From Alphaproteobacteria bacterium (GTDB lineage Bacteria; Pseudomonadota; Alphaproteobacteria; Rhodobacterales; Rhodobacteraceae): a stretch of DNA of 12,149 nucleotides. Positions 1 through 5,309 of this stretch are shown one piece after another. Where the stretch lies: contig JAUHZL010000046.1 in the NCBI GenBank assembly GCA_030425945.1, forward strand, positions 1 through 12,149, written 5' to 3'. The notes beneath the pieces are model-generated. The model was not told the origin of the DNA. It searched no databases and saw only the letters and a program-made list of their open reading frames with translations. The translations under genes were made by a program, and so were the position numbers. Numbering within the stretch: position 1 is the first letter of the stretch; every line of letters begins with the position of its first letter.

Positions 1-599
1 GCCTCGTTGATCATCGGCATCAGGATGCGGTTGACGATGAAGGCCGGGAAGTCCTCGGCGGTTGCGGCGGTCTTGCCGAGGCGATCGACCACCGACTTGC
101 AGGCCTTGAAGGTCTCCTCGTCCGTCGCGATGCCGCGGATCAGTTCCACCAGCTGCATCACCGGTACAGGGTTCATGAAGTGGAACCCCATGAACTTCTC
201 GGGCCGGTCGGTGCGCGAGGCGAGCCGCGTGATCGAGATCGACGAGGTGTTCGAGGTCAGGATCGTCGTCGGCTTCAGGTGCGGCAGCAGGTCCTCGAAG
301 ATCGCCTGCTTCACCGTCTCGCGTTCCGTGGCCGCCTCGATCACGAGGTCGCTGGGCCCGACGTCCGACAGCTTCAGCGTCGTGCGGATATGACCCAGCG
401 CGGTCGCTTTCTCGGCCTCGGTGATCTTCCCGCGCGAGACCTGCCGGTCGAGGTTCTTGCCGATCAGCGCCAGGGCCCGGTCGAGGCTGTCCTGCGAGAT
501 GTCGTTCAGGATGACGTCGTAGCCCGCGAGGGCACAGACATGCGCAATCCCGTTGCCCATCTGGCCTGCGCCGACGATGCCGACCGTGCGAATGTCCAT
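1..599 (-). CDS. hbd: 3-hydroxybutyryl-CoA dehydrogenase, C-terminus cut by window edge
   Basis: Catalyses NAD(P)-dependent interconversion of 3-hydroxybutyryl-CoA and acetoacetyl-CoA in cytoplasmic butyrate/fatty acid and polyhydroxybutyrate-linked metabolism. Read on the minus strand from the ATG at 599-597, the protein begins with a Rossmann dinucleotide-binding motif, VGIVGAGQMGNGIA (residues 6-19). A later segment, FHFMNPVPVMQLVE, carries the catalytic pair expected in this family: H140 and E152, 12 residues apart. SNTSSISI (around 117-124) is the conserved serine-rich loop. About 199 residues are visible of a usual 280-295; the missing part is most of the C-terminal dimerisation domain. 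The start is supported by a strong AGGAAGGAA Shine-Dalgarno about 8 bases upstream. The gene points away from the DUF6473 gene and shares its pathway with the etfBA pair further on, which is on the same strand. The family is clear; exact substrate chain length is inferred. Confidence 0.95.
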   Translation of the reverse strand, partial: MDIRTVGIVGAGQMGNGIAHVCALAGYDVILNDISQDSLDRALALIGKNLDRQVSRGKITEAEKATALGHIRTTLKLSDVGPSDLVIEAATERETVKQAIFEDLLPHLKPTTILTSNTSSISITRLASRTDRPEKFMGFHFMNPVPVMQLVELIRGIATDEETFKACKSVVDRLGKTAATAEDFPAFIVNRILMPMINE

Positions 600-759
600 G
601 AGACAGGTTCCTTCCTTCGTGCGGCGCAGCATAGGCAGGCCCGCCCGGCGAGGGCAAGCGACACTCGGGACAAGTCGCGGCGAATTCGAGCCTTAACACC
701 TCGCTAACGCCTGCGGCGCAACCTTGGCACGGGTGAATCGAAAACGTGGGGAACGTGTC
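600..759. promoter_or_regulatory. Divergent intergenic region between hbd and the DUF6473 gene
   Basis: These 160 bases separate two divergent starts and must hold both promoters if each gene has its own. The hbd side shows a clear Shine-Dalgarno (minus strand, within about 607-617). The plus side has GGGGA at about 748-752 before the ATG at 760. TTAACA (693-698) and TTGGCA (724-729) each match a -35 consensus at five of six bases, but neither has a convincing -10 at 16-18 bases. I therefore mark the region, not a defined promoter. Confidence 0.4.
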
Positions 760-1599
760 ATGTCTGACCGGACATGTCCGCCGGAATGGGAAATCGGCAC
801 ATGCCGCTACGGTCGCTCGCGGCTGGCCGTGCGCGGCCCGCAGCGCCGCCTGCACCGGCCCTACATCGCGTTCCTTGGCGGGAGCGAGGTCTTCGGACGC
901 TTCGTCTCCCACCCCGTGCCGGACCTCGTCGAACAGGCGCTCGGGATCGACTGCATCAACCTGGCGGCCCCCAACGCGGGGATCGACAGTTTCGTCGAGG
1001 ACGTCAGCCTGTTGTCGGTGGCCGCCGGGGCCGAACTGGCGGTGGTGCAGGTGATGGGCGCGCATACCCTGTCCAACCGGTTCTACAGGGTCCACCGCCG
1101 CCGCAATGACCGGGTCACGGCGATCTCCGAGCAGATGCGGCAGGCCTTTCCGGGGGTCGAGGCGATCGACCATCATTTCACGCGCCACTTGCTGCGGGAT
1201 GCGGCGGCCGCGGCTCCGCAGACGTTCCCGGTTCTGGTGGAGGAGATGCGCGCCGCCTGGACCTCGCGGATGGCCACGCTGATCGAGCGGCTCGATGTTC
1301 CGGTCCTGCTGCTCTGGATGGCCGATCACGACCCGGGCACGGGGCAGGAGGACCCGGACGCCTGCGATCCGCTGTTTGTCGACCGGGCGATGCTGGATGC
1401 CCTGTCGCCTTCGGTCGTCGGTGTGGTCGAGGTCGTCCCGGGCGCCGCCGCCCGTGCGGACCGCAGCGGCATGGTGTTTCCGACCGACCAGGCGCTGGCG
1501 GCCGCCCGGCTGCCCAGCCCGGCGATGCATGCCGACGCGGCGGCGGCGCTGGTGCCGGTCCTGCGCGGCGTGCTGGCGGGCAGGTCGGCCGCCCCCTGA
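760..1599 (+). CDS. DUF6473-type protein, function unknown, SGNH-hydrolase-like motifs
   Basis: A 279-residue soluble protein of unknown function. The N-terminal block CRYGRSRLAVRGPQR (15-29), the AFLGGSEVFGRF segment (37-48), NLAAPNAGID (67-76) and VMGAHTLSNRFY (98-109) match my memory of DUF6473 proteins of Rhodobacterales; no search was run. The order of these blocks resembles an SGNH hydrolase: a GGS in place of GDS (S42), an asparagine-glycine turn, then a GAHTLSN segment where GxND would fall, and a late histidine (H257). The DxxH aspartate is not visible (P254 sits there), so enzyme activity is uncertain. I chose the ATG at 760 over an in-frame TTG at 724, because GGGGA precedes 760 and nothing resembling a ribosome site precedes 724. 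No signal peptide or membrane segment is seen. The gene is convergent with etfA and oriented against its neighbours. Confidence 0.75.
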   Translation: MSDRTCPPEWEIGTCRYGRSRLAVRGPQRRLHRPYIAFLGGSEVFGRFVSHPVPDLVEQALGIDCINLAAPNAGIDSFVEDVSLLSVAAGAELAVVQVMGAHTLSNRFYRVHRRRNDRVTAISEQMRQAFPGVEAIDHHFTRHLLRDAAAAAPQTFPVLVEEMRAAWTSRMATLIERLDVPVLLLWMADHDPGTGQEDPDACDPLFVDRAMLDALSPSVVGVVEVVPGAAARADRSGMVFPTDQALAAARLPSPAMHADAAAALVPVLRGVLAGRSAAP

Positions 1600-1605
1600 C
1601 GAAAA

Positions 1606-1626
1606 GGCCCGCCACGGGGGCGGGCC
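1606..1626 (-). terminator. Intrinsic terminator of etfBA, possibly bidirectional
   Basis: A perfect 8-bp stem, GGCCCGCC (1606-1613) with GGCGGGCC (1619-1626), closes a 5-base loop. On the minus strand it is followed directly by TTTTC (1605-1601), the usual layout of a Rho-independent terminator, and it lies 25 bases past the etfA stop. On the plus strand it begins 6 bases past the DUF6473 stop but has only AGTCTT after the stem, so it may serve both convergent genes with better efficiency for etfA. Confidence 0.75.
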
Positions 1627-1651
1627 AGTCTTCGGTCGTGGTCCGGGTTTC

Positions 1652-2581
1652 TCAGCCCAGCTTCTCGGTCAGTTCGGGGACCGCCTGGAACAGGTCGGCC
1701 ACCAGTCCGTAGTCGGCCACCTGGAAGATCGGGGCCTCCTCGTCCTTGTTGATGGCGACGATGACCTTGGAGTCCTTCATCCCCGCGAGGTGCTGGATCG
1801 CCCCCGAGATGCCGACCGCGATATAGAGGTCGGGCGCCACCACCTTGCCGGTCTGACCCACCTGCCAGTCGTTCGGGGCAAAGCCCGAGTCGACCGCGGC
1901 GCGCGAGGCGCCGACGGCGGCGTTCAGCTTGTCCGCCAGGCCTTCGATCAGCTTGAAGTCGGCTTCCGAGCCGACCCCGCGCCCGCCCGACACGACGATG
2001 CCCGCCGAGGTCAGTTCCGGGCGGTCGGACGCGGCCACCTTGTCCTCGACCCAGGACGACAGGCCGGTGCTCGCGGCGGTGCCGACCGCCTCGACCGGGG
2101 CCGCGTTGCCGGCGGCCGCCGCATCGAACGACGCGGTCCGCACGGACAGGACCTTGACCGCATCTCCGGACTTCACGGTCTGGATCGCGTTGCCGGCATA
2201 GATCGGACGCTCGAAGGTGTCGGCATCGACCACCGCCGTCACGTCGCTGATCACCATCACGTCGAGCAGGGCCGCGACGCGGGGCAGGACGTTCTTGGCG
2301 TCCGCGGTGGCCGGGGCGACGATGTGCGAATAGCTGCCCGCCATGCCGACGATCAGCTCGGCGACCGGCTCGGCCAGCATGTGGCAGAAGCCGTGGTCGC
2401 CCGCGAAGAGCACCTTGCCGACGCCGGTCAGGGTTGCGGCCTCGGCCGCCGCGGCATCGCCGCCCTGTCCGGCCACCAGCACATGCACCTCGCCCAGCGA
2501 GGCCACGGCCGTCAGCGTCTTGGCGACCGCGTCGGTGGCCAGCGCGCCGTTCTGCACGTCTGCGAGAAGAAGAACCGCCAT
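1652..2581 (-). CDS. etfA: Electron transfer flavoprotein subunit alpha
   Basis: EtfA binds the redox-active FAD of the soluble ETF heterodimer, which takes electrons from acyl-CoA and other flavin dehydrogenases and passes them to ETF-ubiquinone oxidoreductase. The product is 309 residues, the normal length. The FAD-binding C-terminal half is complete: SGGRG (198-202), GASRAAVDSG (224-233), GQTG (242-245), GISGAIQH (257-264) and INKDEEAPIFQVADYGLVAD (277-296), the family signature. The N-terminal domain (1-190) is the usual EtfA/B alpha-beta fold. The ATG at 2581 is preferred to a GTG one codon earlier. It overlaps the etfB TGA by one base (TGATG), and GGGGGT inside the end of etfB can act as ribosome site, so translation is probably coupled for 1:1 subunit supply. 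A terminator-like hairpin follows the stop. Confidence 0.98.
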   Translation of the reverse strand: MAVLLLADVQNGALATDAVAKTLTAVASLGEVHVLVAGQGGDAAAAEAATLTGVGKVLFAGDHGFCHMLAEPVAELIVGMAGSYSHIVAPATADAKNVLPRVAALLDVMVISDVTAVVDADTFERPIYAGNAIQTVKSGDAVKVLSVRTASFDAAAAGNAAPVEAVGTAASTGLSSWVEDKVAASDRPELTSAGIVVSGGRGVGSEADFKLIEGLADKLNAAVGASRAAVDSGFAPNDWQVGQTGKVVAPDLYIAVGISGAIQHLAGMKDSKVIVAINKDEEAPIFQVADYGLVADLFQAVPELTEKLG

Positions 2582-3339
2582 CACACGACCCCCGCGTCCT
2601 TGAGTTTCGTCACCAGTTCATCGACCGAGCCGACCTTGATGCCGGCGGCGCGCGCGGCGGGTTCGGCGGTCTTCAGAACCGTCAGCCGCGGCGTCACGTC
2701 CACCCCGAGATCGGCGGCGGTCTTTTCGTCCAGCGGCTTCTTCTTGGCCTTCATGATGTTCGGCAGCGAGGCATAGCGCGGCTCGTTGAGGCGCAGGTCC
2801 ACCGTGATCACGGCGGGCATCGCGACGCTGATCGTCTGCAGGCCGCCGTCGACCTCGCGGGTGACGGTCGCCTTGTCGCCGTCGACCGAGACTTCCGACG
2901 CGAAGGTGGCCTGGCTCCAGCCCAGCAGCGCGGCCAGCATCTGGCCCGTCGCGTTCATGTCGTTGTCGATCGCCTGCTTGCCGCAGAGCACGAGGCCCGG
3001 CTGTTCCTCGTCCACGATGGCCTTGAGGATCTTCGCCACCGCAAGCGGCTCGATGTCCTGGTGCACGTCGTCCGCGGCAACCACGAGGATCGCACGATCC
3101 GCCCCCATCGCAAGCGCGGTCCGCAGGGTTTCCTGCGCCTGCTTCACGCCGACCGAAACGGCGACGATCTCGTCGGCCTTGCCGGCTTCTTTCAGGCGGA
3201 TGGCCTCTTCGACGGCAATCTCGTCGAACGGGTTCATCGACATCTTGACGTTCGCCAGATCGACGCCGCTGCCGTCCGCCTTGACGCGGACCTTCACGTT
3301 GTAGTCGATCACGCGCTTCACAGGCACAACTACCTTCAT
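2581..3339 (-). CDS. etfB: Electron transfer flavoprotein subunit beta
   Basis: EtfB is the AMP-binding partner of EtfA and contacts the donor dehydrogenases. It has 252 residues, standard for group I (fatty acid oxidation type) ETF. Visible marks are the N-terminal MKVVVPVKRVIDYNVKV, the AMP-region segment GKQAIDNDMNATGQM (120-134), the EtfB signature around 159-181 (VTREVDGGLQTI followed by MPAVITVD), and the recognition loop RYASLPNIMKAKKK (188-201), whose leucine (L192) docks acyl-CoA dehydrogenases in characterised ETFs. The ATG at 3339 was chosen over upstream in-frame codons (open frame to 3393) because it begins the conserved N-terminus and is preceded by AAGGAGAG at good spacing. It is first in the etfBA pair, and the 164-base gap before it leaves room for its own promoter. 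Confidence 0.98.
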   Translation of the reverse strand: MKVVVPVKRVIDYNVKVRVKADGSGVDLANVKMSMNPFDEIAVEEAIRLKEAGKADEIVAVSVGVKQAQETLRTALAMGADRAILVVAADDVHQDIEPLAVAKILKAIVDEEQPGLVLCGKQAIDNDMNATGQMLAALLGWSQATFASEVSVDGDKATVTREVDGGLQTISVAMPAVITVDLRLNEPRYASLPNIMKAKKKPLDEKTAADLGVDVTPRLTVLKTAEPAARAAGIKVGSVDELVTKLKDAGVV

Positions 3340-3446
3340 CGGTCGCGTCTCTCCTTCGGTTTCGTTCCAAGGCGCACCGACCCGGGGCCGCACGCTCCAT
3401 CGAGGGATGACTTAGCGGAGGCGAACCCGGGGCAATAGGGCAAAAT

Positions 3447-3462
3447 CGACGCGCCAGCGTCG
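3447..3462 (-). terminator. Possible terminator after the adenosyltransferase gene
   Basis: CGACGC (3447-3452) pairs with GCGTCG (3457-3462) around a 4-base loop. On the minus strand the stem is followed at once by ATTTTG. It lies about 41 bases past the adenosyltransferase stop and about 107 bases before the etfB start, so it could separate the two transcription units. The stem is only 6 bp. A 10-base palindrome, GCGACGTCGC (3464-3473), lies next to it; its role is unknown. Confidence 0.4.
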
Positions 3463-3503
3463 TGCGACGTCGCGTTTTGGGACGGTTCGCCCGGAGTCAG
3501 GCG

Positions 3504-4076
3504 CTAACGGTTCGCGCCGGGCACCCACAGCACGTCGTCGGCGCCACCGTTGTTGGCCACCCGGCCCGCGACGAAGAACCAGTCCGACAGCCGATTCAGG
3601 TATTTCACCGCCGCCGGGTTGATCGACTCCATCGTCGCCAGTTCCACGACGAGGCGCTCGGCCCGCCGGGCCACCGTACGGCAGAGGTGCATCTGGGCGG
3701 CCAGCGGCGTTCCGCCGGGCAGGATGAACGAGCGCAGCGGTTGCAGGTCCTTGTTCATCGCGTCGATCTCGCGCTCGAGGCGCTCGACCTGGCTGTCGAT
3801 CACGCGCAGGGGCGGATAGGGCGCCTCGGCGTCCTTCTCCATGTTCGGCGTGCACAGGTCGGCCCCGAGGTCGAAGAGGTCGTTCTGGATGCGGCCGAGC
3901 ATGGCGTCCATGTCGCCGGTGGCGTGCTGCCGGGCGAGGCCCACGGTGGCGTTCACCTCGTCCACCGTGCCGTAGGAGTTCACCCGGAGCGAATGCTTGG
4001 CGACCCGGGCGCCGTTTCCGAGCGCGGTTTCCCCGTCGTCGCCGGTCTTGGTGTAGATCTTGTTCAGAACGACCAT
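3504..4076 (-). CDS. PduO-type cob(I)alamin adenosyltransferase
   Basis: Transfers the 5'-deoxyadenosyl group of ATP to cob(I)alamin, or to cob(I)yrinic acid a,c-diamide, giving the cofactor used by radical B12 enzymes such as methylmalonyl-CoA mutase. The product has 190 residues, the usual size. Family marks are all present: N-terminal ATP loop TKTGDDG (9-15), GTVDE (36-40), FILPGG (117-122), the helix CRTVARRAER (132-141) with the conserved arginines and glutamate, and YLNRLSDWFF (159-168). The PduO/MMAB family forms trimers. The ATG at 4076 is preceded by GGGGAA about 8 bases upstream. It lies 22 bases after the HIG1-like gene on the same strand, probably in one operon. Often annotated with the CobO name, but the fold is PduO-type, not CobA/CobO-type, so I leave the symbol empty. 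Confidence 0.95.
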   Translation of the reverse strand: MVVLNKIYTKTGDDGETALGNGARVAKHSLRVNSYGTVDEVNATVGLARQHATGDMDAMLGRIQNDLFDLGADLCTPNMEKDAEAPYPPLRVIDSQVERLEREIDAMNKDLQPLRSFILPGGTPLAAQMHLCRTVARRAERLVVELATMESINPAAVKYLNRLSDWFFVAGRVANNGGADDVLWVPGANR

Positions 4077-4098
4077 GTGCTCAATTCCCCGAAGTCAT

Positions 4099-4293
4099 CT
4101 AGCGCACGAAGACGAACAGCAGGATCAGCAGCACGGCCACGAACTGCGCGATGATGCGCCACTGCATGACCTTGTTGGCCTTCTTGCCGGAGTCCGCGCC
4201 GCCCTTGGCGAAGCCCATGATCCCGTAGATCAGGATGGCGAGGACCAGCAGCACGGCGGCGGCGGTCACCCAGAACAGCGGCGAACTCATCAT
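4099..4293 (-). CDS. HIG1-like twin-transmembrane small protein
   Basis: A 64-residue inner-membrane protein with two hydrophobic segments (about 6-28 and 46-63) joined by a positively charged loop, GGADSGKKANK (31-41). The segment NKVMQWRIIAQ (40-50) matches the second half of the HIG1 motif (R-x3-Q, R46 and Q50), with Q44 where the canonical motif has R or H. In mitochondria, HIG1 proteins (Rcf1/HIGD1A) associate with cytochrome oxidase and supercomplexes; the role of bacterial members is not settled. Two adjacent ATGs (4293 and 4290) are possible. AAGGGAGA (4308-4301) is within reach of either; I give the longer form. It lies 58 bases after the SDR gene and 22 bases before the adenosyltransferase gene. 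Confidence 0.82.
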   Translation of the reverse strand: MMSSPLFWVTAAAVLLVLAILIYGIMGFAKGGADSGKKANKVMQWRIIAQFVAVLLILLFVFVR

Positions 4294-4351
4294 TGGCGTG
4301 TCTCCCTTGCTTGCGCCTGACGTAACGCGCCCGCGCCAAAAAGCGAAGGGG

Positions 4352-5182
4352 TCATCCCCGCCGGATCAGCCAGTCGAGGGCACGCGTCGGCAACAGGCGC
4401 CGGGCGAGGTTCATCGCGTAGGTCGGCGTGGTCACGAAGATGCGGGGCGGCGGGTCGCGGCGATCGAGGGCGCGCGCCAGTTTTCGGGTCACGGCGGAGG
4501 GCGGCAGTTCGAAGGGGTCGGGCCCGCGCTCCTCGTAGAGCCGCTTGAGCAGCGAGCCGCGATACTGCTCGGCGCGCGGGCTGGCCTCCCAGTCGATCCA
4601 GCGTTCGAAGTGCTGCACCGAGTTCCGGCGGATGTTCGAGGTGATCGGTCCCGGCTCGACCAGCACCACGCGGATCGGGGTGTCGGTCATCTCGATCCGC
4701 AGCGTGTCGGCATAGCCTTCGAGCGCGAATTTCGTCGTGTTGTAGGCGGCCCGCCACGGGTAGACCACGAAGCCGAGGACGGAGCCGTTGATCACGATAT
4801 GCCCGTGGCCTTGTGCCCTCATGATCGGGATGACCTTGCGGACAAGCTCGTGGACGGCGAAGAAATTCGTCTCGAAACAGGCGCGCAGCCCGTCGGTGGG
4901 CAGGTCCTCGACGGCTCCGGGCAGGCCATGCGCCGCGTTCAGGAAGACCGCGTCGAGGGTGCCGCCGGTGCGATCCCGGATCAGCTCCAGCACCTCGTCC
5001 ATCTGTTCGGGGATGGTCACGTCGAGACGCAGCGCCTCCAGCCCCTCGTCCGCGAGGCGGGCGACGTCCTCGGGCTTGCGGGCGGTTGCGAAGACCCGCC
5101 AGCCCCGTTTCGCCAGCCCGTGCGCCGCGTCGTAGCCGATGCCGGAGGAACAGCCGGTGATCAGGATGCTGCGCTGTGCCAT
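4352..5182 (-). CDS. Classical short-chain dehydrogenase/reductase (SDR)
   Basis: A 276-residue NAD(P)-dependent oxidoreductase; the substrate cannot be read from sequence. The nucleotide-binding motif is TGCSSGIG (9-16). R35, in the TARKPED segment after strand 2, favours NADPH. The active-site residues are all present: N106, S134 (INGSVLG), Y147 and K151 (YNTTK). The usual NNAG is LNAA (81-84). PGP (in VEPGPITSN) follows the active site as in most family members. The C-terminal extension, with PPPRIFVTTPTYAMN and then an Arg-rich end, resembles SDRs of the retinol/17-beta-hydroxysteroid-like group often annotated only as SDR family. The start at 5182 gives the canonical N-terminus; the frame stays open for about 98 further codons upstream, but that part overlaps parC on the other strand. 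Divergent from parC, with 127 bases between starts. Confidence 0.93.
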   Translation of the reverse strand: MAQRSILITGCSSGIGYDAAHGLAKRGWRVFATARKPEDVARLADEGLEALRLDVTIPEQMDEVLELIRDRTGGTLDAVFLNAAHGLPGAVEDLPTDGLRACFETNFFAVHELVRKVIPIMRAQGHGHIVINGSVLGFVVYPWRAAYNTTKFALEGYADTLRIEMTDTPIRVVLVEPGPITSNIRRNSVQHFERWIDWEASPRAEQYRGSLLKRLYEERGPDPFELPPSAVTRKLARALDRRDPPPRIFVTTPTYAMNLARRLLPTRALDWLIRRG

Positions 5183-5245
5183 GAACGGGGTCTCCGGCTC
5201 GGGTCGGGTGCCTGTCTGACGGGCAACGGCACGGCACACAAGGGG

Positions 5246-5266
5246 TTGGCGGCGGGCCGGTGCCAA
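5246..5266. promoter_or_regulatory. Interrupted palindrome in the SDR/parC divergent spacer
   Basis: A 21-base inverted repeat: TTGGC, two bases, CGG, one central base, CCG, two bases, GCCAA. All eight outer and inner arm positions pair; only the two-base interruptions do not. It lies about 44 bases before the parC start and 64 before the SDR start, a fitting place for an operator or a leader stem. No protein can be assigned to it. I found no convincing -35/-10 pair around it. Confidence 0.3.
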
Positions 5267-5309
5267 ATCCGTCTGGACGGCGCCCGGACCCGCCACTACA
5301 CCCGATGAC

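Noticed and set aside
1295..2776. A 493-codon plus-strand open frame over etfA and the end of the DUF6473 gene
   Set aside because: It is antisense to etfA/etfB, which have complete family motifs, and has shadow-frame composition.
2434..3438. Plus-strand open frames opposite etfB
   Set aside because: Composition and overlap with a certain gene mark them as shadows.
4338..4359. GGGG-ATGA-CCCC followed by a T run on the minus strand after the SDR gene
   Set aside because: The stem is only 4 bp, contains the stop codon in its loop, and the T run begins five bases late; too weak to call a terminator.
4560..4930. LNAA in place of NNAG in the SDR as a sign of inactivation
   Set aside because: All four catalytic residues are intact and NNAG variants are common in active family members.
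5208..5237. GTGCC/GGCAC inverted repeats in the SDR/parC spacer
   Set aside because: Short arms with several equally good pairings in GC-rich sequence; likely chance.
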